From NCBI RefSeq assembly GCF_020905345.1, contig NZ_JAJJMO010000001.1, forward strand, positions 1,860,001 to 1,924,000: 64,000 nt of DNA, written 5' to 3'. Position numbers and translations under genes: made by a program. Positions 30,356 to 39,224 of this stretch are shown piece after piece (positions within the stretch are counted from its first letter, which is position 1; each line of letters opens with the position of its first letter). Source of the DNA: Flavobacterium pisciphilum (GTDB lineage: Bacteria; Bacteroidota; Bacteroidia; Flavobacteriales; Flavobacteriaceae). The notes under the pieces were generated by a model. The model was not told the DNA's origin. It worked only from the letters and a program-made list of their open reading frames with translations, and made no database searches.

Positions 30356-31282
30356 ATGGAAACACAGAAAAAAATAATGGTCTTATGTGGCGGAAAGTTC
30401 GCCTTTAAAACATTGCAATTACTAGCATATGAAAACTTCATATGTGCAATCGGCATCGGAAAAAGTAATAACACAATAATAGATGCTATAGAACGAGAAT
30501 CAGAAGAGAATAATTTAGCCTTTAAATCATTTCCTAATAAAAAAAGTATCGATGAGATGAGGGGGTGGATTGACATGATTAAACCTGACTATATATTCTC
30601 CATCACATTTCCTTATCTTATACCTGAATCTGTTTTATCATATGGAGATAACAAATTCATAAATTTCCACCCTGGTCCTTTACCACAATATCGTGGTTCA
30701 ATGCCAATTTTTGAAGTGTTAAAAAATCAAGAAACTGAGACAGCAATCTGTGCTCATTTCATGAATGAAAAATTTGACGAAGGGAACATCATCTTCAATG
30801 ACTCAATAAAAATTGAAGAAAATGACACATACGGAAGTCTCGCATTAAGGCTAAGCGATTACATGCCGCAAATTGCATTAAACATGGCAAATATGCTACA
30901 ATTTGCCAGTAATATTCCCAATCAGTCTCAAGATGTATCACTTGCTTATTATCATGAAAAACCGGAACTAACTGATACTTATATTAATTGGAAGCGCATG
31001 ACTGCTGAAGAGATTATCAGCTTAATAAATGCATGCAATCCATGGAATTCAGGTGCTGACGCTACTTTAATGGATGAACAAGTTAAAATAATTGTAGCAA
31101 CATTATTAGATAGACCTCATGAATACCAGCCTGGAACAATTATTTCTATAAAAAAAACTGTCAATATAGCATGTCAAGACAATAAACAAATTGCAATAGA
31201 AATACTTAGTACTGACGAAGGTATCATGACAGCTAAGCAATATAAATTATCAAAACCTTTAATAATAAATCAATTTAACTAA
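30356..31282 (+). CDS. Formyltransferase-like enzyme (methionyl-tRNA formyltransferase fold)
   Basis: 308 residues. The N-terminal formyltransferase domain has the folate-site signature NFHPGPLPQYRGSMPIFEVL (catalytic Asn and His about 104-106) and a matching Asp in FDEGNIIF. The C-terminal domain (about 200-300) is like the Fmt/ArnA second domain (ISLINACNPWNSGADATL). It is shorter and more divergent than a housekeeping Fmt and lies in an accessory cluster, so it probably formylates a small molecule or sugar amine rather than Met-tRNA. The substrate cannot be read from the sequence. Confidence 0.8.
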   Translation: METQKKIMVLCGGKFAFKTLQLLAYENFICAIGIGKSNNTIIDAIERESEENNLAFKSFPNKKSIDEMRGWIDMIKPDYIFSITFPYLIPESVLSYGDNKFINFHPGPLPQYRGSMPIFEVLKNQETETAICAHFMNEKFDEGNIIFNDSIKIEENDTYGSLALRLSDYMPQIALNMANMLQFASNIPNQSQDVSLAYYHEKPELTDTYINWKRMTAEEIISLINACNPWNSGADATLMDEQVKIIVATLLDRPHEYQPGTIISIKKTVNIACQDNKQIAIEILSTDEGIMTAKQYKLSKPLIINQFN

Positions 31283-31315
31283 TTACCCCCTCTATTAATT
31301 TAAAACTACAAAATT

Positions 31316-33709
31316 ATGAAAAAGAACTTTACTTTTATTTTTGCGATAATGCTTTGCCTTTTTTATACAAAGGGCAATGCTCAGACGCAATTTTGGTCCG
31401 ATACTTTTGAAGATACGGGCGCTCCAAGTGCTGGACTAAGAGTCCCATCTGTTGCAGAGTTTTCTAATGGATCACCAGCATTTAGCTATTTTTTTAGAAC
31501 ATTACCAGGAAATATAATACTCCAGGCTGGTCCATACAGTAATATTCAAGGGTCTAAAATATGGGCAGCAGAAGATATTGACAAAGGCTCTACAGGTGTA
31601 AATAATTCAATAAGTCCAAATCAACAAGTTACATGGACTGCAATTAATATTGCAGGGAAAAGTGGGCTATCCTTTAAAGGAATTTTTGCTGCAAACAATC
31701 TAAATGCAGGCTGGAACGGTACTAGCTTTGCACCAAATCAAGATTTTCTTGCTATTGAATATCGAATCGATGGAGGTTTATGGACAAAAATTATTGCATT
31801 CTATGCTGGTTCAACTACAACAACAAATGCTTTGTCTCTAGACACCAATGGAGATTTAATAGGGGATGGAGCTTCTTTAGGATATGCCTTTAGTGAATTT
31901 TCTGCAAACATTACTGGTACAGGAACTCTATTAGAAATTAGATTAAATTGTTCTGCTAATGGTTCCGATTCACAAGAATTTGCCGTGGATGACTTTCGTT
32001 TATTTGAAACACCTGCTTGTACTGCACCTGTAGTTACAACTAACCCGCCAAATAGATCAATCTGTAACAACAGCAATACAACTTTTACTGTAGCAGCAAC
32101 TGGAGCAACAGCTTATAAATGGCAGGTTGATCAAACTGGACTAGGAACTTATAGTGATATTGCAAATGGAGGAATTTATTCAGGAGCAACTACAACTACA
32201 TTAACTATAACTGGAGCAACAGGAACAATGACAGGATACAGATATAGAGCTGTAGCAATTAATGGAGTTCCTACTTGTTTTACAAATTCAAATTATGGTA
32301 CATTAAATGTTTCTAATATAACTATTTTAGGCACTCAAGACAATATTATTTGTGCTGGTAGCCTTACAGGTAGTGCTTCTGTCATTGCTAGTGGAGGGAT
32401 TGGCACCTACACTTACAGCTGGTCACCTTCTGGCGGAACAGGGGCAATTGCATCAAATCTAGGCGTAGGAACATACACAGTTACTGTGACGGATGGCATA
32501 GCATGTACCGCTACAAAAGTTTTCAATATTATTGAAACTGGAACACCAATTACAATTACTCCATCACATACAAATGTATCTTGCTTTAATGGAGCTAATG
32601 GAACCGCAACGGCAACTGTTACTGGAGGAACTGGCGTGGGCACATATAGCTATTCTTGGGCACCTTCAGGAGGAACAGCAGCTACAGCAGCTGGTCTTAC
32701 AGTTGGACCTTATACTGTAACTGTAACCGATGGAAATGGTTGCTCTAAACAACAAGTATTTAATATTACTGCTCCATCTGCTATTATAACATCAATTGTT
32801 GGACAAACAAACGTATCATGTAATGGTGGTTCTAATGGATCAGCTACTGTAGGTGCAACTGGTGGTACCGGACCTGGTACATATACCTATTCTTGGGCAC
32901 CTTCAGGTGGAACGGCTGCAACAGCATCGGGACTTACAGAAGGAACTTATACCGTAACTGTAACCGATGCAAATATTTGTTCCACAACTCAAGAATTCAT
33001 TATTACCCAACCAAATGCTATTGTAGCATCAATTGCCGGACAAACAAACGTATCTTGTAATGGTGGTTCTAATGGATCTGCTACTGTAAGTGCAACTGGT
33101 GGTGCAGGTGGATATACCTATTCTTGGTCACCTTCAGGTGGAAATGCTGCAACAGCATCAGGACTTACAGAAGGAACTTATACCGTAACTGTAACCGATG
33201 CAAATACTTGTTCCACAACTCAAGAATTCATTATTACCGAACCAATTGCAAGTATCTTAAGTATTACTCGTTCAAACAATACATTAACAGCCGATCAAGC
33301 TGGTGCAACTTACCAATGGTTTACTTGTCCTGGTACTGATATTGCTGGAGAAATTAGTCAATCATTTACACCTACGGCTAATGGTTCTTATGGTGTTGCT
33401 ATAACATTAAATGGCTGTACTGTTCTTGCTCCATGCGTTAATGTAACTAACTTAGCAACAAAGGATTTTGAAGAAAAATCTAAATTCATGATTTATCCAA
33501 ATCCAAGTCAAGGCATCATAAACATAAAATCAGAACTTGATACTGATTTAAATATTATCAATCAATCAGGGCAAATTGTGAAAACAGTTAAAGTTACTGC
33601 TGATAATATTAACACAATTCATATTGAAAACTTAAGTGACGGTATATACTTTATTCGAGATACGAAAGGTAATAAACCATTTACCCACAAATTAGTACTT
33701 AAAAAATAA
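31316..33709 (+). CDS. Large T9SS-secreted protein with SprB-type repeats
   Basis: 797 residues. Signal peptide to about residue 23 (GNAQ). An N-terminal jelly-roll-like region (about 25-230) with FAVDDFRLFE is followed by an Ig-like segment and about four SprB repeats (about 340-640), each with TYTYSWAPSGGTA and GTYTVTVTDA. The C-terminal ~75 residues are a type A T9SS sorting domain (FMIYPNPSQGIINI ... DGIYFIRD ... HKLVLKK). It is therefore exported by Sec, moved across the outer membrane by T9SS and kept at the surface or released. SprB repeats are known from the gliding adhesin of F. johnsoniae, so an adhesive role is plausible. Confidence 0.9.
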   Translation: MKKNFTFIFAIMLCLFYTKGNAQTQFWSDTFEDTGAPSAGLRVPSVAEFSNGSPAFSYFFRTLPGNIILQAGPYSNIQGSKIWAAEDIDKGSTGVNNSISPNQQVTWTAINIAGKSGLSFKGIFAANNLNAGWNGTSFAPNQDFLAIEYRIDGGLWTKIIAFYAGSTTTTNALSLDTNGDLIGDGASLGYAFSEFSANITGTGTLLEIRLNCSANGSDSQEFAVDDFRLFETPACTAPVVTTNPPNRSICNNSNTTFTVAATGATAYKWQVDQTGLGTYSDIANGGIYSGATTTTLTITGATGTMTGYRYRAVAINGVPTCFTNSNYGTLNVSNITILGTQDNIICAGSLTGSASVIASGGIGTYTYSWSPSGGTGAIASNLGVGTYTVTVTDGIACTATKVFNIIETGTPITITPSHTNVSCFNGANGTATATVTGGTGVGTYSYSWAPSGGTAATAAGLTVGPYTVTVTDGNGCSKQQVFNITAPSAIITSIVGQTNVSCNGGSNGSATVGATGGTGPGTYTYSWAPSGGTAATASGLTEGTYTVTVTDANICSTTQEFIITQPNAIVASIAGQTNVSCNGGSNGSATVSATGGAGGYTYSWSPSGGNAATASGLTEGTYTVTVTDANTCSTTQEFIITEPIASILSITRSNNTLTADQAGATYQWFTCPGTDIAGEISQSFTPTANGSYGVAITLNGCTVLAPCVNVTNLATKDFEEKSKFMIYPNPSQGIINIKSELDTDLNIINQSGQIVKTVKVTADNINTIHIENLSDGIYFIRDTKGNKPFTHKLVLKK
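32340..33250 (+). repeat. Tandem SprB-type coding repeats (period ~237 bp)
   Basis: Four units of about 75-80 codons. The last two, starting at 32801 and 33038, are nearly identical in DNA over about 200 bp; they differ by scattered substitutions and a short length change around 32873-32880. The first two are more diverged. This suggests recent duplication or conversion. Confidence 0.8.
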
Positions 33710-33715
33710 TCTACT

Positions 33716-33742
33716 TATGGGGGATATTAAATATCCCCCATA
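33716..33742 (+). terminator. Terminator after the SprB-repeat gene
   Basis: TATGGGGGATAT / ATATCCCCCATA, a 12-bp perfect stem with a 3-base loop, followed by TATTTATTA. Confidence 0.75.
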
Positions 33743-33815
33743 TATTTATTACCCCTTACTATAAGAGGGTACAAATCATTGTGAATCAATCTCGTTAACA
33801 AAAAAAACAAACCAC

Positions 33816-34328
33816 ATGGAAAGAAGATTATTTGTAAAAAAAACAGGTCTATTAACTACTGGCATTTTAGTTTTATCAACTGATTCTATCTTAGCGACAA
33901 CTACTCAAAAAGATGTTACTAATCTGGATTTGACACCAGTACTAACCACAGGTAAAAACATAATAATTAAAGGTTTAGTTTTAGATGCAAGAACAAATCT
34001 TCCAATAAATACAGATATAAATATCAGTACAAAAAGGAATCGTTTCTACTCTAAAAATCATTTACTAACTGCATTAAATGGAATTTATTCGATTCATACA
34101 GGCTTTTCAAATTCTGAAAAAGTATCCGAAAAAATGAATTTTAAAATAAATGTAGATGGTTACAAACCCTATAATGGAAACCTTTATATAACAAAAAGCG
34201 GATGTAATATTCATAGTGATCAATGGCAATACAATCCTGATTTTAAATCAGAAAATCGTCCCATTAATAATGAACAAACAAATACTTTTGTTTCTACATT
34301 TAATTTTTACTTAGTAAAAGCATCTTAA
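33816..34328 (+). CDS. Secreted protein with Tat-like signal and carboxypeptidase-regulatory-like domain
   Basis: 170 residues. The N-terminus MERRLFVKKTGLLTTGILVL has twin Arg and a hydrophobic stretch like a Tat signal, with cleavage probably after SILA. The mature part carries IIIKGLVLDARTNLPINTDI, the pattern of a carboxypeptidase-D regulatory or transthyretin-like beta-sandwich, and later FKINVDGYKPYNGNLYI. It may be a small surface or periplasmic accessory of the cluster; a catalytic role is not evident. It follows the SprB-repeat gene after a terminator hairpin. Confidence 0.65.
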   Translation: MERRLFVKKTGLLTTGILVLSTDSILATTTQKDVTNLDLTPVLTTGKNIIIKGLVLDARTNLPINTDINISTKRNRFYSKNHLLTALNGIYSIHTGFSNSEKVSEKMNFKINVDGYKPYNGNLYITKSGCNIHSDQWQYNPDFKSENRPINNEQTNTFVSTFNFYLVKAS

Positions 34329-34349
34329 AATAGTTTTATTAATTCACAT

Positions 34350-34389
34350 AAAAAAAGGAGAAATTATCAATTGATAGTTTCTCCTTTTA
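34350..34389. terminator. Bidirectional terminator between the cluster and dnaB
   Basis: AAAAGGAGAAATTATCAA / TTGATAGTTTCTCCTTTT, an 18-bp stem with one G-U pair, flanked by A and T runs, between convergent genes. Confidence 0.88.
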
Positions 34390-34420
34390 ATTTTATATGA
34401 TTCGGTTACTCTTAGCTACA

Positions 34421-35971
34421 TTAAAAAGGAACATCACTGTCATCATCGTCATCGTCATTAAAATTGCTTCCGAAGGCTTCATTAGCTGAAGGAAGATTTT
34501 TAGTAACAAATGGATTATTATCATCTACATTCATTTTTGAAGGCAAATCATCATAATTACCAGAAAAATCATCAAGGTTATCAAATTTTCCAAGGTGTCC
34601 GATAAATTTCAATCTAACGTTTTCAATACCACCATTACGGTGTTTTGCAATCATTATCTCTGCCTGACCAGTGGTAGACGAAGCTTCATCATCATCCCAT
34701 TCTTCAATTTTATAATATTCTGGTCGGTATAAAAACGAAACAATATCGGCATCCTGCTCAATTGCTCCAGATTCACGAAGATCCGATAGTAAAGGACGTT
34801 TACTAGATCCACGCGTCTCTACCGCACGGGATAGCTGAGAAAGTGCAATCACTGGAACGTTAAGTTCCTTAGCTAAAGCTTTTAAGTTACGAGAAATTGT
34901 TGAGATCTCCTGCTCACGATTTCCTCCTCCTTTACTATTTCCTCCAGCAGTCATCAACTGCAAATAATCAACAATGATGATTTTGATACCGTGTTGAGAA
35001 ACCAAACGACGGCATTTTGCTCTTAAATCAAAAATAGAAAGTGATGGAGTATCATCAATAAACAAAGGTGCTTTTTCTAAGTTCTTTACTTTGGTACTCA
35101 ACATGGTCCATTCATGAGGCTCTAATTTACCTGTACGTAATTTCTCTGATGACAATCCTGTTTCAGACGAAATTAACCTTGTTATCAACTGAACTGAAGC
35201 CATCTCCAGAGAGAATAATGCTACTGCATGTCCAAAATCGATGGCTATATTTCTTGCCATTGAAAGTACAAATGCAGTTTTCCCCATCGCTGGTCTAGCT
35301 GCAATAATAATTAAATCACTTGGTTGCCATCCAGAAGTCAGTTTATCTAAATTAGTAAAACCAGTTTCAACACCACTTAATCCTTCTTGCTTAGAAATCT
35401 CTTCAATACGTTTCTTTGCTTGTAAAACTAAACTCTGAGCAGTTTCAGAACTACGTTTAATATTTCCTTGTGTAACCTCGTATAATTTTGACTCGGCTTG
35501 ATCTAATAAATTAAAAACGTCTGTAGTTTCATCATACGATGCTTCAATAATTTCTGAAGAGATTCGAATCAAACTACGCTGAATAAATTTTTGAAGTATA
35601 ATTCGCGAGTGAAATTCAATGTGGGCCGAAGATGCAACTTTTTGTGTAAGTTGAATTAAGTAAAAATCTCCTCCAGCTAAATCTAACTTACCATTTTTCT
35701 TAAGTTGCGACGAAACGGTTAATAAGTCAATCGGTTGTGTTTCGGTAAAAAGCTGAATAATTGCTTCAAAAATATATTTATGAGCATCCTTATAAAAAGC
35801 ATCTGCTTGCAAAATATCAATTACATCATCAACACCTTTTTTATCAATCATCATTGCCCCAAGCACGGCCTCTTCTAAGTCCAGCACCTGTGGGGGAAGT
35901 TTCCCTTTTTCTAAATTAATAATTGCGGTTTTATCGACCTTAATTGGGTTTATATTTTTGAAGTTTTCCAT
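34421..35971 (-). CDS. dnaB: Replicative DNA helicase DnaB
   Basis: 516 residues. The N-terminal primase-interaction domain (about 25-130) begins PQVLDLEEAVLGAMMID. The RecA-like helicase domain has Walker A ARPAMGKTA, Walker B IIIVDYLQLM and ALSQLSRAVE, and ends with AKHRNGG. The hexamer unwinds DNA ahead of the replication fork. The C-terminus is unusual: an Asn/Asp-rich tail ending NFNDDDDDDSDVPF closely resembles the acidic DDDIPF tip of single-strand binding protein, as noted in the findings. Stands alone, with its own terminator. Confidence 0.97.
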   Translation of the reverse strand: MENFKNINPIKVDKTAIINLEKGKLPPQVLDLEEAVLGAMMIDKKGVDDVIDILQADAFYKDAHKYIFEAIIQLFTETQPIDLLTVSSQLKKNGKLDLAGGDFYLIQLTQKVASSAHIEFHSRIILQKFIQRSLIRISSEIIEASYDETTDVFNLLDQAESKLYEVTQGNIKRSSETAQSLVLQAKKRIEEISKQEGLSGVETGFTNLDKLTSGWQPSDLIIIAARPAMGKTAFVLSMARNIAIDFGHAVALFSLEMASVQLITRLISSETGLSSEKLRTGKLEPHEWTMLSTKVKNLEKAPLFIDDTPSLSIFDLRAKCRRLVSQHGIKIIIVDYLQLMTAGGNSKGGGNREQEISTISRNLKALAKELNVPVIALSQLSRAVETRGSSKRPLLSDLRESGAIEQDADIVSFLYRPEYYKIEEWDDDEASSTTGQAEIMIAKHRNGGIENVRLKFIGHLGKFDNLDDFSGNYDDLPSKMNVDDNNPFVTKNLPSANEAFGSNFNDDDDDDSDVPF

Positions 35972-36061
35972 ATAGCGAATGTAACAAAATTTAGAAAAGA
36001 AAAGTCATCTACTTGTTACGAATAATTGTTTATAAGTTAATGTATATTGTTTAAAACCAAA

Positions 36062-36097
36062 AAAAAATCCGAAACAATAAGGCTTCGGATTTTTTAT
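36062..36097 (-). terminator. Terminator after accA
   Basis: AAAATCCGAA / TTCGGATTTT with a 10-base loop and U-run on the minus strand, 15 bp after the accA stop. Confidence 0.82.
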
Positions 36098-36111
36098 AAA
36101 TTTGTAAGAAT

Positions 36112-37065
36112 TTACTCTTTGAATTCGCCCATTTTACTGTATTTGTCCATTCTTTGGGCAATTAAGTCAGCTGTTGATAAGTCTTTCAATTCATTGTATC
36201 CTTTAGTGATATATTGTACAACAGTTGCAAATGTAGTTTCTCTGTCATAATGAGCTCCACCTAATGGTTCTGGAATAACATCATCAACTAATTTTTGCTT
36301 TTTCATATCTGAAGAAGTCAATTTTAATGCTTCTGCAGCTTTCTCTTTATATTCCCAGCTTTTCCATAAGATAGAAGAACATGATTCTGGAGAAATTACT
36401 GAATACCAAGTATTCTCAAGCATATATACTCTATCTCCTACTCCTATTCCTAAAGCTCCTCCTGAAGCTCCTTCTCCCACTATGATAGTGATAATAGGCA
36501 CTTTTAAACGTACCATCTCAAAGATATTTCTAGCAATTGCTTCTCCTTGTCCTCTTTCTTCTGCTTCTAACCCTGGGTAAGCACCTGGAGTATCTACTAA
36601 GGTTAAAACAGGAATACCAAATTTTTCTGCCATTTTCATTAATCGCAAAGCTTTACGGTATCCTTCTGGATTTGCCATACCAAAATTACGGTATTGACGT
36701 GTTTTAGTGTTGTATCCTTTTTGCTGACCAACAATCATAAATGATTGTCCATCTATTTTTCCTAAACCACCAACCATTGCTTTGTCATCTTTAAAACCTC
36801 TGTCTCCATGAAGTTCTAAGAAAGTATCACCACACATAGCCTTAATATAATCTAATGTATAAGGTCTATTTGGATGTCTCGACAATTGCACACGCTGCCA
36901 AGCCGTTAGGTTTTTATATATACTCCTTTTAGTTTCTTCTAATTTCTTATTAATTTGTTTGCACGTTGGCGTTACATCAACATCTGATTCTTTCCCAATG
37001 ATAACACACTTTTCTAACTGCTCTTCTAATTCTTTGATTGGAAGTTCAAAATCTAAATATTCCAT
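36112..37065 (-). CDS. accA: Acetyl-CoA carboxylase carboxyltransferase subunit alpha
   Basis: 317 residues, normal for AccA. Together with AccD it moves the carboxyl group from biotin to acetyl-CoA, giving malonyl-CoA for fatty acid synthesis. Conserved segments include [43 protein letters not shown] and [15 protein letters not shown], with [12 protein letters not shown]. It is monocistronic, with a terminator behind it. Confidence 0.97.
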   Translation of the reverse strand: MEYLDFELPIKELEEQLEKCVIIGKESDVDVTPTCKQINKKLEETKRSIYKNLTAWQRVQLSRHPNRPYTLDYIKAMCGDTFLELHGDRGFKDDKAMVGGLGKIDGQSFMIVGQQKGYNTKTRQYRNFGMANPEGYRKALRLMKMAEKFGIPVLTLVDTPGAYPGLEAEERGQGEAIARNIFEMVRLKVPIITIIVGEGASGGALGIGVGDRVYMLENTWYSVISPESCSSILWKSWEYKEKAAEALKLTSSDMKKQKLVDDVIPEPLGGAHYDRETTFATVVQYITKGYNELKDLSTADLIAQRMDKYSKMGEFKE

Positions 37066-37181
37066 AGGATTTTTTGAATTTTTGTTTTTAAATCGAACCG
37101 CAAATATAAAAATATTATATTGTTTGGCGTGTTTATTTAGTATTAAAGTATAAAAAAATAAAGAGTAAAAAAGTTAAAAAA

Positions 37182-38069
37182 TTATACTTTATCATCTTTT
37201 TTATAGTGTTTAAAAACACCATTTAATATAACTGTGATTACAATTATTATTGCACCAATATAAAACTCAGTGCTCATTTTCTCTTTTCCACCAAGAATAA
37301 AATAAGCTAAAATAATTCCGTAAACTGGCTCTAAATTAGTTGTGAGCATAACTGTATATGGTGTGAGCTTCCTCATTACTTTCACCGATGCAGTAAATGC
37401 ATATGCAGTACACACTGAAGCTAAAAGCAGTATCAACAGCCAGTTATTAACTGATAAAGTAAAAAAATCTGCAGTAAATTTACCTTGAAATAAAAAGTAA
37501 ATAGATATAAAAAAAACACCTGCTCCAAATTCATAAAAGGTAATAACTGATGGTTCATGATCTGCAATTAACTTCCCATTCATTAATGTAAATAAAACTC
37601 CTAAAATTATAGAAGCTAGAGCATAATACATTCCACTTAAGTAGTGAACTTCAACTTGCATTATCAAGGCTAAGCCTGCAATAATAATCAACCCAAAGAA
37701 AACTTCATACCATAACACTTTTCTTCCAAAAAAAATTGGCTCCAATAAAGATGCAAAAAAAGCACCTAATGAAAATATAGAAAGTGTTATCGAAACATTG
37801 GAAACATGAATTGCCCTGAAAAAAAATATCCAATGCAAAGCAATTAACAATCCAACAAAAATTAACTTAAAAAAAGCTTTTACTGGTACCTTAAAAGATT
37901 CTTTTTTATATACAATAAATGCACCTAAAAAAATCCCTGCTAAAAGCATTCGATACCAAACTAAAGCTTCTGCATTTATAGTAATTAATGCTCCTAAAAT
38001 AGCCGTAAATCCCCATATAAAAACTATAAAATGAAGACTTAAATAACTTTTTAATTTATCGTTTTGCAT
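37182..38069 (-). CDS. EamA/DMT-family transporter
   Basis: 295 residues with ten predicted membrane helices in two EamA repeats (about 8-140 and 150-285); the first helix includes FIVFIWGFTAILGALI and the repeat boundaries carry the usual charged loops. Drug/metabolite transporters export amino acids, nucleosides or other small metabolites, but the substrate cannot be inferred. The start overlaps the upstream permease gene by 14 bp, so the two are coupled. Confidence 0.88.
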   Translation of the reverse strand: MQNDKLKSYLSLHFIVFIWGFTAILGALITINAEALVWYRMLLAGIFLGAFIVYKKESFKVPVKAFFKLIFVGLLIALHWIFFFRAIHVSNVSITLSIFSLGAFFASLLEPIFFGRKVLWYEVFFGLIIIAGLALIMQVEVHYLSGMYYALASIILGVLFTLMNGKLIADHEPSVITFYEFGAGVFFISIYFLFQGKFTADFFTLSVNNWLLILLLASVCTAYAFTASVKVMRKLTPYTVMLTTNLEPVYGIILAYFILGGKEKMSTEFYIGAIIIVITVILNGVFKHYKKDDKV

Positions 38070-39144
38070 TACGTAATAAGTAAATTGCTAGAATTCCAAA
38101 AGCTATATTCGGGAACCAAACAGCAAATAATGGTGAGAAAGTCGATTTTTCGGCTAGTGTACCGAATATTTTATCAAAAAACACAAAAGCAAAAGCAAGT
38201 GCGATTCCTATTGCTAAATTTGTTCCCATTCCACCACGACGTTTCATCGAGGAAACAGCAACTGCTATAATTGTTAAAATAAATGCTGAAACAGGTACAC
38301 TTATTTTTTTATACAAGACAACTAGATATACATTAATGTCTCCTGAACCTCGTTTCTTTTCTTTTTCAATAAAATCGTATAATTTACCAATACTTAAAGT
38401 TTCTGCAATATAAACAACAGGAGTTAAGTCTTCTAAATCGAATGTAAATACCGCTTTTTTCTCTGGTGCTTTTTCAATTTTATCATCTAGCTCCCCTAGG
38501 GTTCTTTTTGTATAATCATACATCGTATAAGTACTATCCTTAGGATTCCACTGAATACGACTTGCAGTAATTTTAGAAACTAACTTTTCTCCTTTAAATT
38601 TTTCTAATGTAAAATTAAAAGCAGTCTTAGAAACATCATTAAAACTATTTACATAAATAAATTCATTGTCATTTATCTGTCTGTATACATTGGTATTATT
38701 ACCATGCATAGCTTCCTTCCCTCCTCCTTTGAGATAGGTATACCGAAAATTATTAAAGCCCTCACTTGCTGCTGGAACAATATAAAATCCCATCAATAAA
38801 ACAAATATCGAGACAATCGAAGCACCTATGACATAAGGCCGTAAAAATCGTGAAAAAGATATCCCTGAACTAAGTATAGCAATAACCTCTGTATTATTAG
38901 CTAATTTTGAAGTAAACCAAATTACCGATAAAAACAAAAATATCGGAAACAAAGAGTTCGCAAAGTAAATGGTAAAATTATAATAGTAGACAACAATATC
39001 CAAAAATGGAATTTTGTTCTCTAGCATTTTATTAATCTTCTCCGAAACATCAATTACAATCCCAATTGGAATAAATAACAACAACATCACTGTAAAAGTT
39101 GCTAAATATCTCTTTAAGATGTATTTGTCTATTATTGTCAGCAT
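38056..39144 (-). CDS. LptF/LptG-family permease
   Basis: 362 residues from the ATG at 39144, which gives the typical MLTIIDKYILKRYLATF start; another ATG lies six codons upstream. Three N-terminal helices, a periplasmic beta-jellyroll-like middle (about 130-260), and three C-terminal helices match the YjgP/YjgQ family. These permeases pull lipopolysaccharide from the inner membrane for transport to the cell surface with LptB2. Only one permease gene is here; LptF versus LptG cannot be told by reading. Confidence 0.88.
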   Translation of the reverse strand: MLTIIDKYILKRYLATFTVMLLLFIPIGIVIDVSEKINKMLENKIPFLDIVVYYYNFTIYFANSLFPIFLFLSVIWFTSKLANNTEVIAILSSGISFSRFLRPYVIGASIVSIFVLLMGFYIVPAASEGFNNFRYTYLKGGGKEAMHGNNTNVYRQINDNEFIYVNSFNDVSKTAFNFTLEKFKGEKLVSKITASRIQWNPKDSTYTMYDYTKRTLGELDDKIEKAPEKKAVFTFDLEDLTPVVYIAETLSIGKLYDFIEKEKKRGSGDINVYLVVLYKKISVPVSAFILTIIAVAVSSMKRRGGMGTNLAIGIALAFAFVFFDKIFGTLAEKSTFSPLFAVWFPNIAFGILAIYLLRNAKR

Positions 39145-39224
39145 ATATCTTTTATGTTTCATATTTCAAATTTCATGTTACCTCCGTAACCTTGAAACTT
39201 AAAACCAAAAAAACTTTAAACTTT

